From: Bacillus sp. ISL-55
GTDB taxonomy: Bacteria > Bacillota > Bacilli > Bacillales > Cytobacillaceae
DNA: 64,000 nt
Direction: 5' to 3'
Assembly: GCF_018613155.1 (NCBI RefSeq)
Contig: NZ_JAGGQU010000012.1
Span: 34,559-98,558, forward strand
Shown: piece after piece, positions 8,783 to 16,625 of the stretch
Layout: each line of letters begins with the position of its first letter
How positions within the stretch are numbered: position 1 is the stretch's first letter
Position numbers and translations under genes: made by a program
Notes under the pieces: model-generated
What the model was told of the DNA's origin: nothing
Seen by the model: only the letters and a program-made list of their open reading frames with translations
Database searches by the model: none

Positions 8783-8824
8783 AACAAAAAAGAAGTATTG
8801 GGCAATATTAGCCCCAATACTTCC
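8783..8824 (-). terminator. Terminator of ktrD
   Basis: Stem GAAGTATTGGG / CCCAATACTTC followed on the minus strand by a T run. Confidence 0.85.
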
Positions 8825-8831
8825 TGAACCC

Positions 8832-10178
8832 CTATCCAACAATCAATCTTTCTTTCGGATAATGGCATTTTGGTTCTTGTTTTCCGCGGTTGAACAAGAA
8901 GATAAAAGATAGAATGCCAATTCTTCCTATGAACATCAAGGATATAATGACAATCTTCCCTGCTGTACTTAGTTCAGGAGTGATCCCCATAGACAAGCCG
9001 GTCGTCCCAAATGCTGAACTTACTTCGAACATGATTTCCATCATCGTGAAGTTTTCAGTCGCATTCAATATGACCACCGCTGCGAAACAGAGCAGCATGG
9101 CCAAAAAACTAACCACTACTGATTTCCGGATATCTTCCTCATGCAGTTCACGCCCAAACACTTTAATGGCATTATGTCCTTTTGCAAAGTTGATGATCAG
9201 CAAGATGACCACCGCAAAAGTAGTCGTCCTAATCCCTCCGCCAACAGAACTTGGGGAAGCACCGATAAACATTAAAACGCAAAGCAGCAGTAGGGTTGGA
9301 TCAGAGAAATCACTCACATTCATCGTAGCAAGCCCGCCGTTCCTAGTGGAGGACGATTGGAACCAGGCATAAAAAAACGACTCATGCCAGTTATAGCTTG
9401 CAAAATAATGATTATATTCAAAGAGCAGGATCGCGAATGTACCGATAAACATCAGAGCAAAGAATGTTAAGGTAGTCAGCTTCGTATATAGAGAAAATTG
9501 AGAACGATTGTGTTTTTTGCGATTCAAAAAGAATTCTTTTACTTCCACTAATACCGGAAATCCTATAGCCCCTAATGTTAATAAGACAATATTCACGGAT
9601 TGCACGAAATAATCATGCGCAAAAGGAATCAGCGAACTCCCTGTAATATCAAAACCAGCGTTCGTCGTTGCACTGACTGCCGCAAATAAGCCTTGCAGAT
9701 AGGCTTCTTGCCATGTCGGGAAATAGCCAAGAAAATACGTTCCTAAAATGAGAGCCCCTACCGCCTCGATCAAAAGGATGATGGCCAAAATTTGCCTCAT
9801 GAGCTTGACGAGACCTGACATTTGAGATTGATTTTGGTCGGTCATGATTAACTGCCGATCTTTTAGACCGATTTTCCTTCGCAGCAACATCCAGAAAAAC
9901 GTCCCAAGCGTCATGATTCCTATGCCGCCAAACTGAAGGATGAACATTAAAATGAAAATGCCCGGTGTGCTAAAGGTATCCGGTGTCGATACAACCGTTA
10001 GCCCAGTTACACTAACTGCACTGACTGCAGTAAATAAAACATCTATAAATGTCCAGCTCACCCCCGGCTTAAGTGCAATAGGGAGACTGAGGAGCGTCGC
10101 CGAAATCAATACGGCAATGACATAAAAAAACACAATGATTTGTGCAGGCTTTAACCAGTTCCTTTTAAAAATTTTCAC
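8832..10178 (-). CDS. ktrD: Potassium transporter KtrD (TrkH/KtrB family)
   Basis: 448 residues with four M1-P-M2 repeats. Filter-type loops are seen in SVTGLTVV, ATTNAGFD, STRNGGLAT and FGTTGLSMG, and the gating-loop region SSVGGGIRTTTF is characteristic. The sequence ends CHYPKERLIVG, as KtrD of Bacillus subtilis does. It is the membrane pore of a low-affinity, sodium-dependent K+ uptake system; its cytoplasmic partner KtrC is not in the window. A c-di-AMP riboswitch in the leader should switch it off when K+ is plentiful. Confidence 0.92.
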   Translation of the reverse strand: MKIFKRNWLKPAQIIVFFYVIAVLISATLLSLPIALKPGVSWTFIDVLFTAVSAVSVTGLTVVSTPDTFSTPGIFILMFILQFGGIGIMTLGTFFWMLLRRKIGLKDRQLIMTDQNQSQMSGLVKLMRQILAIILLIEAVGALILGTYFLGYFPTWQEAYLQGLFAAVSATTNAGFDITGSSLIPFAHDYFVQSVNIVLLTLGAIGFPVLVEVKEFFLNRKKHNRSQFSLYTKLTTLTFFALMFIGTFAILLFEYNHYFASYNWHESFFYAWFQSSSTRNGGLATMNVSDFSDPTLLLLCVLMFIGASPSSVGGGIRTTTFAVVILLIINFAKGHNAIKVFGRELHEEDIRKSVVVSFLAMLLCFAAVVILNATENFTMMEIMFEVSSAFGTTGLSMGITPELSTAGKIVIISLMFIGRIGILSFIFLFNRGKQEPKCHYPKERLIVG

Positions 10179-10228
10179 CAGGACATACCTCTTCTTTACT
10201 TTGTTTTTATTTCATAGGGTAAAAGCAC

Positions 10229-10257
10229 AAAAAGACCATCCTTAATAAGAATGGTCA
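10229..10257 (-). terminator. Riboswitch expression-platform terminator
   Basis: GACCATTC-loop-GGATGGTC stem followed by TTTTTG on the minus strand, lying between the aptamer and ktrD. Termination would be favoured when c-di-AMP is bound. Confidence 0.85.
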
Positions 10258-10274
10258 ATGCAACCTATCATTAA

Positions 10275-10400
10275 CCCTTCTCTCTTCACGGCTTACGGAG
10301 TTAGCTGTCGGATTAGAGATTGAGAGTATCCCTTTTTAGCTTCTTCGCTAAAATTCACCCCAAGATAAAGTATCTTTATCAAAAATTGGTTCCCCCGCTC
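10275..10400 (-). ncRNA. c-di-AMP riboswitch (ydaO/yuaA class)
   Basis: On the minus strand the conserved blocks occur in order: GGGGGAACC, GGGGTGAAT, GGGATACTCTC, AATCCGACAGCTAACTCCGT and GAAGAGAG. These are the signature pieces of the ydaO aptamer, known to bind cyclic di-AMP and to act as an OFF switch for potassium transport genes. A terminator follows 20 bases downstream, then ktrD. Confidence 0.93.
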
Positions 10401-10441
10401 AAAAGATTCAGCAAAAAGGCTTTTATTAAATTAATAAGTAT

Positions 10442-10470
10442 AAGTTACTCCTATCGCTTAATAGTGTCAA
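10442..10470 (-). promoter_or_regulatory. Probable promoter of the ktrD leader
   Basis: TTGACA at 10470-10465 with TAACTT 17 bp downstream on the minus strand; places the transcript start just before the aptamer. Confidence 0.5.
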
Positions 10471-10618
10471 TCCTTTTTTATGAAACGCAGGGCCTTAGCT
10501 TTGCACTATTGTCAATAGAATGTGTTGACAAAGCGTGTTAAGAAAACTCTATAAATGATTTTGAGTGCTGTATTCATATTTCCCATGTATGGGGAAATAA
10601 TACCGAAGAGGTGACAAT

Positions 10619-11626
10619 ATGGATAAGGATAAAATACAACTTACTTCTTCTGAAATAGGAACCCTGTGGGGCGAATATGTAAACGGGACAATGATCGATG
10701 CAGTGAATCGATATATGTTCACCATCATTGAAGATGAATCGATAAAAGCCATATTTGCAGATGCTCTTGCGACGTTCGAAAAACAAAAGAATCAAATGGT
10801 GACATTTTTAAAAAATGAGGGGTTTCCGGTCCCCGTAGGATTTAGTGAAGCGGATATAAATAAAGGTGCAAAACGACTGTTCTCGGACACTTTTTGCCTG
10901 AATTACCTACATATCATGACACTGCATGGAATGACTGGACATATCACCGCTTTAGGTGTTGCTGTCAGAAAAGACTTACGTGATTTTTATGATTCATGTG
11001 ATAACGATGGAAAAAGAATGTACCACCAGACGATCGAACTATTGCTAGAAAAAGGCAGTTTCCAGAGGGATCCTTTGTTTTACCCTGCCAAACACCCTGA
11101 ATTCATTGTTAGCAAAGATTTTACGGATGGGATTTTCGGAAAAGCCAGGAGTTTATCGGCCACAGAAATTATAAGTATTTCTTTCAATGTAAAAAAGAAC
11201 ATTATGGCTAAAACTTTGTCTATCGCTTTCAGTCAAGTTGCCCACTCAAAGGAAGTTCGGAAGTTTTTAACCGAATCTGAGAAAACAGCTGATCAACAAA
11301 TACAGACTTTTTCCAAAATCATGCACGAGGATAATCTGCCAGTTCCAACTTCATGGGAAGCAGAAGTCACAACATCAACGGATGCTCCTTTCTCAGACAA
11401 GCTGATGATGTATCATACCGGCTTCTTGTTCCAGGCTGCCCAGGTCTATCATGGTACAGGCTTGGCGTCTGCCATGCGGACAGACCTTATAGCTACTTAT
11501 GAAACCATAATCCTGAAAAATTTAATGGTGACAAAGAAATGGTTTGATATTATGGAAAAAAATAACTGGTTAGAACAACCCCCACTGGCTCCCAATCGAA
11601 AAGAACTCGCAAACGATAACCAATAG
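10619..11626 (+). CDS. DUF3231 family protein
   Basis: 335 residues made of two related helical halves (about 8-165 and 180-325), each starting LTSSEIGTLWGEY-like or LSATEIISISFNV-like, as in DUF3231 proteins, which look ferritin-like. Biochemical role unknown; several Bacillus members are spore- or stress-associated. GAGGTG precedes the ATG. A promoter-like TTGACA/TATAAA pair (19-bp spacer) is at 10525-10555, back to back with the ktrD promoter. Confidence 0.85.
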   Translation: MDKDKIQLTSSEIGTLWGEYVNGTMIDAVNRYMFTIIEDESIKAIFADALATFEKQKNQMVTFLKNEGFPVPVGFSEADINKGAKRLFSDTFCLNYLHIMTLHGMTGHITALGVAVRKDLRDFYDSCDNDGKRMYHQTIELLLEKGSFQRDPLFYPAKHPEFIVSKDFTDGIFGKARSLSATEIISISFNVKKNIMAKTLSIAFSQVAHSKEVRKFLTESEKTADQQIQTFSKIMHEDNLPVPTSWEAEVTTSTDAPFSDKLMMYHTGFLFQAAQVYHGTGLASAMRTDLIATYETIILKNLMVTKKWFDIMEKNNWLEQPPLAPNRKELANDNQ

Positions 11627-11630
11627 TTGT

Positions 11631-11663
11631 AATGTCCCCCGAATACGGGGGGACATTTTTTAT
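11631..11663 (+). terminator. Terminator of the DUF3231 gene
   Basis: TGTCCCCC-loop-GGGGGACA stem followed by six T. Confidence 0.85.
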
Positions 11664-11669
11664 ATACGA

Positions 11670-11897
11670 CTACTTTCTATTATGTATAAAACGCAAATAC
11701 AGAAAATAGGAAGCAATCAGGACCATGGCATAAAACCATACAGAACGATACCAGACATTCTTCAATTCTGTCCAAAAACTCATTCCGCCCTGATCCGGAG
11801 GCAAAAGCGAATAAATGGAAACTTCAATATAGAACAGGCCAAGGAAAAATAAGAATAAAGGAACAAATATTAGCCATACCAAACGATTGAACTTCAT
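11670..11897 (-). CDS. Small membrane protein, two helices
   Basis: 75 residues with hydrophobic segments at about 7-28 and 51-69 and basic ends (MKFNR, HNRK). AAAGGTGATC lies before the ATG. Family not recognised; converges on the DUF3231 gene. Confidence 0.65.
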   Translation of the reverse strand: MKFNRLVWLIFVPLFLFFLGLFYIEVSIYSLLPPDQGGMSFWTELKNVWYRSVWFYAMVLIASYFLYLRFIHNRK

Positions 11898-11970
11898 TGT
11901 AGATCACCTTTTTCTTTCCGCCGTCATACTAATTAGTTTCAACAAATAGGGGATCTATCCCTCTAAAAGA

Positions 11971-12010
11971 AGCAAAAGGAAGCTGCCTCGTTTTAGCAGC
12001 TTCCTTCTTG
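11971..12010 (-). terminator. Terminator of the 43-residue coiled-coil gene
   Basis: AAGGAA-CTGC / GCAG-TTCCTT arms with one bulged base. Confidence 0.6.
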
Positions 12011-12019
12011 GTACTGTCG

Positions 12020-12151
12020 CTATTTTAGCTTAGCGAGCTTATTGGTGATTTCCGCAATTTCCTTCTCCACCTCGTAGAGATTCTTCTGCATCCGGTCCCT
12101 GCGAGCTGTCAATACACTAAGCTGTTCTTTAAGCTCATCTTTTTCACTCAT
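12020..12151 (-). CDS. Small coiled-coil protein (43 residues)
   Basis: Starts MSEKDELKEQLSVLTARRD and continues with a heptad-like pattern to ITNKLAKLK, so almost the whole chain should be one coiled coil. GGAGGACTAGATTTG precedes the ATG and a terminator follows. Resembles small DUF/SE1832-like proteins of Bacillales, but the family is uncertain. Confidence 0.7.
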   Translation of the reverse strand: MSEKDELKEQLSVLTARRDRMQKNLYEVEKEIAEITNKLAKLK

Positions 12152-12257
12152 CAAATCTAGTCCTCCATCGTTTAATAAAGACTCTCTTTTATTATGTTCA
12201 GTTATGGAGTTCTAAGTATTGAAAAATCCTTGTACTTTTATGGAAAAAAGTTCGTAC

Positions 12258-12710
12258 TCACGACCGCACTACAAAAAATAAATACGAAACCAAAACACCT
12301 GCCCATTGAACCGTCGCAAATAAAAAGATGGTTTCCGTACTGTAATTTGGGTCACTTAAAAGCATGACCATCAGAAACGGAACCATAATGATTGATAAAA
12401 CCCCGGCCACAAACAGGCTTTTCGCTAAGATACTCACTTGATATTCATCGTATTGCTTCGTTCGTTTCACAAGGATAAAAACGATAATCACACCAGTTAA
12501 TCCGATGATCAAGTAGCCAATGAATTTCATATTGCCCGAGTTTAAAAAGTCGGACCATCCGTTCCAAAAATCCGAGTTCAGTGTCTTGCCATGTGAAAGG
12601 ATACTTATGAATTCCATATGACCCGCTGTGAAAATAAAAATGAATGAATAGATTGCGGACATAAAACTTATGAAAAAGATATTAACAGCCGGATGTTTCA
12701 GTAAACTCAC
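12258..12710 (-). CDS. Four-helix membrane protein, partner of an XRE regulator
   Basis: 150 residues, hydrophobic segments at about 8-30, 60-80, 95-117 and 125-147. Its ATG overlaps the stop of the XRE gene by four bases (ATGA), so the two are translationally coupled. Such regulator/membrane pairs are common in Bacillus, often in envelope or peptide-signal responses. No catalytic residues seen. Confidence 0.7.
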   Translation of the reverse strand: MSLLKHPAVNIFFISFMSAIYSFIFIFTAGHMEFISILSHGKTLNSDFWNGWSDFLNSGNMKFIGYLIIGLTGVIIVFILVKRTKQYDEYQVSILAKSLFVAGVLSIIMVPFLMVMLLSDPNYSTETIFLFATVQWAGVLVSYLFFVVRS

Positions 12711-12913
12711 TTTCGCTCACTCTCCTCAAATTCAAATAATTCCTCAATGGTCATATTGAAAAATTTCGCTAAATCATAGGCCAGCCAGATGGAAGGATCG
12801 AATTTGTTTTTTTCAATCGCATTGATCGCCTGGCGTGATACATTTACCTTCTGGCCCAGCTGCGCTTGCGTTAAGCCGAATTGCTCCCTTAATTGTTTCA
12901 CTTTATTTTTCAA
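12707..12913 (-). CDS. XRE family transcriptional regulator (YgzD/YozG type)
   Basis: 68 residues, essentially one helix-turn-helix: LREQFGLTQAQLGQKVNVSRQAINAIEKN, then the conserved SIWLAYDLAKFFNMTIEELF. It starts with TTG behind AGAGGT. Perfect palindromes flank the promoter upstream, which suggests that it represses itself and the membrane gene that follows. Confidence 0.9.
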   Translation of the reverse strand: MKNKVKQLREQFGLTQAQLGQKVNVSRQAINAIEKNKFDPSIWLAYDLAKFFNMTIEELFEFEESERK

Positions 12914-12931
12914 GATGAATACCTCTTCCTG

Positions 12932-12993
12932 TGTAAGGTTAACCTTACATTAAAAATACAAGTTTCCCCCTCGAGTGTCAAGTAAACCTTACA
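12932..12993 (-). promoter_or_regulatory. XRE operon promoter with two operators
   Basis: O1 at 12932-12949 is a perfect 18-bp palindrome, TGTAAGGTTAACCTTACA. O2 at 12976-12993 shares one half-site (TGTAAGGTT) and degenerates in the other. Between them sit TTGACA (inside O2), a 17-bp spacer and TATTTT. The operator centres are 44 bp apart, about four helical turns, allowing cooperative binding. Confidence 0.8.
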
Positions 12994-13038
12994 TTATTTT
13001 TTCAAAAAAATGCTTTCCCGAATCTGGAAAGCATCAAT

Positions 13039-13386
13039 TTACCTCTTGTTTATTCTTTTTACCTTTTCCTCTTTAATTGTTATTTTCCCAAGGAAACCCG
13101 CTACCTCAAGTTCTAGATAATAGGAAGGATTATCAAGATTCCTGTATGCCTCATGAACCGTCATTTGAAAAATTCCTGGTGAATAACCACCCTGCATCGA
13201 TTGCAATAAGACTTTTTCACCGCCTTCTCCGATATGAAAGGCACCACAACGTTCATCAAGGCATTGTACATCATACGTCTCTTCCATCCAGCTCGCAAAG
13301 TCTGCTTGATCTGGCTTTAGTATTACAGCGACCGATGCCGCAGCAATTAAAACCACCAGTAGCAGCAGCCACGCCCATTTCCTCAT
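13039..13386 (-). CDS. Membrane-anchored small protein
   Basis: 115 residues with an N-terminal hydrophobic anchor (WAWLLLLVVLIAAASVAVIL) and a soluble outer domain with two cysteines (QCLDERCG). TAAGGTGGGGATAGC precedes the ATG. No family recognised. Confidence 0.65.
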   Translation of the reverse strand: MRKWAWLLLLVVLIAAASVAVILKPDQADFASWMEETYDVQCLDERCGAFHIGEGGEKVLLQSMQGGYSPGIFQMTVHEAYRNLDNPSYYLELEVAGFLGKITIKEEKVKRINKR

Positions 13387-13420
13387 GCTATCCCCACCTT
13401 ACTCAGAATTCATAATAAAG

Positions 13421-13585
13421 TTAATATAATTTATCTTCCTTTTTAGGGAACGTCCTAAAGAATCCAATCATGCATAAAGCTCCGATCGCTTTTACTACGG
13501 TGTTCCCTACAAGGGAATGTTCAACCGTAACGCCAATAAAAAGAGCACCGACCAGCAACAATATAAAACTCAATACAGCCCTCAT
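13421..13585 (-). CDS. Small membrane protein (54 residues)
   Basis: Starts MRAVLSFILLLVGALFIGV; a second hydrophobic stretch follows at about 28-43 before the basic tail TFPKKEDKLY. The leader (GGGGGGATAGC before the ATG) is almost the same as that of the next gene downstream, suggesting the two 5' ends are related. Family unknown. Confidence 0.6.
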   Translation of the reverse strand: MRAVLSFILLLVGALFIGVTVEHSLVGNTVVKAIGALCMIGFFRTFPKKEDKLY

Positions 13586-13601
13586 GCTATCCCCCCATTT
13601 A

Positions 13602-13784
13602 CTACTGTGAACATGCTCTAATCACCAGAATGACCCCCACTATAATCAGGATTGATATCACATTAACCAAACAACCACCGCTTGGTGACCCAGTCATCGC
13701 CTGTGCCCATCCATTGTTCAAAGCCGCACCAGGATTTCTCCGTTGTTCCTTGGATTTCAATCGTTCTCTTTTTTCCTCGGACAT
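13602..13784 (-). CDS. DUF6366-like small membrane protein
   Basis: 60 residues. The N-terminal EEKRERLKSKEQRRNPGAA pattern matches the short basic head of DUF6366 proteins, followed by a glycine-rich turn and one C-terminal helix (VNVISILIIVGVILVIRAC). AAGGGAGG precedes the ATG. Function unknown. Confidence 0.65.
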   Translation of the reverse strand: MSEEKRERLKSKEQRRNPGAALNNGWAQAMTGSPSGGCLVNVISILIIVGVILVIRACSQ

Positions 13785-13854
13785 AATAACCTCCCTTGAC
13801 CCTTTTTAGAAAATTACAGCTGGCCCTATGTTCCCTTAAACCATGGGGGTCCAT

Positions 13855-14310
13855 TGTTATCGGTAGATTATCCTCTTTTATGTGACGATCGTTCACCAAT
13901 CCCCTTCGTTATCCGCACATTATCCTCTTTTATGTGACGATAACTCATCAAACCCCTTCGTTATCCCCACATTATCCTCTTTTATGTGACGATAATTCTC
14001 CTAACCCCTTCGTTATCCGCACATTATCCTCTTTTATGTGACGATAAATCACTAAACCCTTTCGTTATCCGCACATTATCTTCTTTTATGTGACGATAAA
14101 TCACTAAACCCCTTCGTTATCCGCACATTATCTTCTTTTATGTGACGATAAATCACTAAACCCTTTCGTTATCCGCACATTATCTTCTTTTATGTGACGA
14201 TAAATCACTAAACCCCTTAGTTATCCGCACATTATCCTCTTTTATGTGACGATAATTCACCAATCCCCTTCGTTATCCGCACATTATCTTCTTTTATAAC
14301 GATAACGAGA
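13855..14310. repeat. Intergenic array C, 52-bp units
   Basis: Nine units; the TATGTG marker recurs at 13879, 13931, 13983, 14035, 14087, 14139, 14191 and 14243, always 52 bp, and a ninth unit is degenerate at 14295. Each unit holds TTATCCGCACAT and, facing it, ATGTGACGATAA: nearly perfect 12-bp arms around TATCCTCTTTT. Confidence 0.95.
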
Positions 14311-14335
14311 TGGCACATTAAATAACCTTCATATT

Positions 14336-14376
14336 AAAAAAGCGATAGCAGCTTCTATACAGACAGCTCTATCGCC
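14336..14376 (-). terminator. Terminator of the AI-2E family permease
   Basis: GCGATAG stem extended by AGC/GCT, followed by six T on the minus strand. Confidence 0.8.
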
Positions 14377-14413
14377 CAAAGACTCATACAGGATTCTCTT
14401 GTTAGTTTATGAC

Positions 14414-15517
14414 TCATGATACCTCTGTGGCAATCGTTGCTCGTTTCCGTGCTCTTAAAAATCGGACCAGGTTCAATACGATGGTTTTTGTGACGGCGTA
14501 GGTTGGGACAGCTAGCACCATTCCCAGAACGCCAGCCAGATTCCCGGCCGCCAGTAAAATAATGATGATTGTTGCCGGATGAGTATCCAGCGTTTTACCA
14601 AGGATAAGTGGAGAAAGCAAATTCCCTTCAATTTGCTGCGCCACCAGGATCACCACAACTACCAGTAAAGCCTTTGTCGGGGAATCGAAGAGACCAACAA
14701 GCACTGCAGGCGCTCCGCCAATAATCGGCCCGACATAAGGGATAATGTTTGTGAAGGCGACGATTAACGCCAGAATCAACGCATAGCGCAAATCAATGAT
14801 TAGATACCCGATAAAAGCCAAAATCCCAACAGCGGAGGCGACCGTTACCTGTCCCTGGATATATGCAGCCAGTGTTTCTCCAGTTTCTTTCAGGATTTTA
14901 AGCCCCTCATCACGATAATCTTTCGGAATGAACTTGGAAACAGCAAGCGGAAACCTGTGACCGTCCTTGAACATGTAAAACAGTAAAAATGGAACGGTAA
15001 CAAGGATGATTGCAATATTGGTGACGATACCCAAAAAGCCTTTGAGTCCATTCGTCAGTTTAGTCGGTATCGTGTTTGCATACTCAATTACGCGCTCCTG
15101 CACCGTATCAATCATTTCACGCTGCTCATCCCTGAAGCTTTTAAACTCAGAAGACTGAACAACATCGTAAAAATACTCCGTCGTCTTGTCAGCAAAAACA
15201 GGCAGGTCATTCGCAAGCTCTGTTGCCTGTTTGGAGACTGCCGGAACTAAATTTGCAATTGCCAGAACAAGAAGCGCCCCAAACACAACATAAATGATCA
15301 ATATTGCGAGAACCCGCGGAAGTTTCTTGCGTTCCAGAAAGTCCACCACCGGATTCAGAAGGAAATAGAGGAATCCAGTAATCAGGATCGGAAAGAATAC
15401 CGTTGAGATGAAGACTCCAATCGGCTCAAACATAAATGAAATCTTTGTAGAAACATAAATGATCGTCGATATAAGCAAAATTTGAATCAGCCAAAATTGC
15501 AGTTTAGATTTAGTCAA
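14414..15517 (-). CDS. AI-2E family transporter (YueF/YubA-like permease)
   Basis: 367 residues. Two N-terminal helices, a coiled periplasmic-type segment (about 75-150), then five to six helices with the family motifs FTNIIPYVGPIIGG and LLSPLILGK. The family includes Na+/H+ antiporter-like and peptide exporters; the AI-2 label is historical. Starts at TTG after GAGGTACATACT. Monocistronic. Confidence 0.85.
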   Translation of the reverse strand: MTKSKLQFWLIQILLISTIIYVSTKISFMFEPIGVFISTVFFPILITGFLYFLLNPVVDFLERKKLPRVLAILIIYVVFGALLVLAIANLVPAVSKQATELANDLPVFADKTTEYFYDVVQSSEFKSFRDEQREMIDTVQERVIEYANTIPTKLTNGLKGFLGIVTNIAIILVTVPFLLFYMFKDGHRFPLAVSKFIPKDYRDEGLKILKETGETLAAYIQGQVTVASAVGILAFIGYLIIDLRYALILALIVAFTNIIPYVGPIIGGAPAVLVGLFDSPTKALLVVVVILVAQQIEGNLLSPLILGKTLDTHPATIIIILLAAGNLAGVLGMVLAVPTYAVTKTIVLNLVRFLRARKRATIATEVS

Positions 15518-15789
15518 AGTATGTACCTCTTGCTTAGGTTATTTTGGTAAAATTATACCAAAATTTCTGGTTAAAACATATTGTTTTTCTAATCCTGTGC
15601 TTAGTTATAAGCTTTTTTAAAAAAGCACAAATCAAAATGACAATGAAAATGGCGTGCAAACTGATATAAGTTTTAACATGCCATTTTCTAATTTCTTGTA
15701 ATTTTTAATCCATAATATTATTCATTTTTCAACATAGCACCCGTTTGTGAGTTATTTCTTTAGAAGGATTAACGCTTGCAAATCCACAT
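15518..15789. other. Intergenic gap with one inverted repeat
   Basis: A/T-rich. Contains AAAATGGC-GTG and CATGCCATTTT arms (15646-15688, one mismatch, 20-base loop), possibly a weak terminator for the minus-strand gene at 15790. Nothing else seen. Confidence 0.4.
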
Positions 15790-16311
15790 CTATTCTAGTG
15801 GTTTTACTAAGTCCCCAATTAATTCGTTTGAAATGCTTAATGCTTCTTTTCTACTTTTTGCTGGTCCAGATATTAAAAGCCCGTCTTCAGGATGCCAACT
15901 ATAAGAAGCATTATCTCTTCCTGATTCAATGTGTTCATAAACCATAATGGATAGTTCACTAAAATCTTTGTTTATATAAAGAATGCCGTAGGGTGATTCC
16001 CCGAACAATAAAGAACCTCCGTTTTCAAGAAAAACAACTTCAACTTGTTTCTTATCAAGTATTATATTCGTCGGCACCTCTCCTTTTATATCAATCGTTC
16101 CTTTATATCGATCGTGGTTAAAAACTTTTCTATACAATTTCCCTGTGATTGTAATTGTAACTTCTTTATTTATTTGATTGCTTTTACTTCCAACTCCATA
16201 AACTATTCCGTCAAATGCTTGATTGATATTTTTTGGTATGGAATACCAAACTATAAAGCTAACTATACCTATAATACATATGAAAACTAAATAAAACTTC
16301 TTCAGTTTTAT
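15790..16311 (-). CDS. Signal-anchored protein with apparent ATA start
   Basis: The frame opens with TTG at 16137, but it continues upstream without a stop through a typical signal anchor (KLKKFYLVFICIIGIVSFIV) to a consensus AGGAGG at 16321-16326. The only codons at usable distance are ATA (16311, nine bases) and ATT (16317, three bases). Read from ATA it is 173 residues; the TTG start would lack both the anchor and a ribosome site. Either a rare initiation codon or start loss. Family not recognised. Confidence 0.55.
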   Translation of the reverse strand: MKLKKFYLVFICIIGIVSFIVWYSIPKNINQAFDGIVYGVGSKSNQINKEVTITITGKLYRKVFNHDRYKGTIDIKGEVPTNIILDKKQVEVVFLENGGSLLFGESPYGILYINKDFSELSIMVYEHIESGRDNASYSWHPEDGLLISGPAKSRKEALSISNELIGDLVKPLE

Positions 16312-16447
16312 GGGAATAAACCTCCTGATCTTTACTAGTTATTTTTTACATCTGTTTTAATTAATATAAAGACCTCATCAATTATGAATATTCAACATTA
16401 ACATTTAATTTCCTTTTGTGGTTTTAGTTCCATACGAAATCTAACAC

Positions 16448-16480
16448 AAAAAGGCCGTTAATCCTGCTGGATCAACGGCC
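16448..16480 (-). terminator. Terminator of the nuclease-like lipoprotein gene
   Basis: AGGCCGTT / AACGGCCT stem and TTTTTG on the minus strand. Confidence 0.8.
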
Positions 16481-16625
16481 TCGGTAGTAAAGGAAAATTA
16501 TATTTTCATCTTATATCACCATTATCCTCAATTGTCCCTGTACAGACATCATTCAAATCGTTCTAAATGGTACAACGAGGAATATGTTCTTTGATTCATT
16601 TATTTTGCCTCAAAGCTCCAGGGCC

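Noticed and set aside
13855-14310. CRISPR-like direct repeats
   Set aside because: The whole 52-bp unit repeats; no variable spacers and no cas genes nearby.
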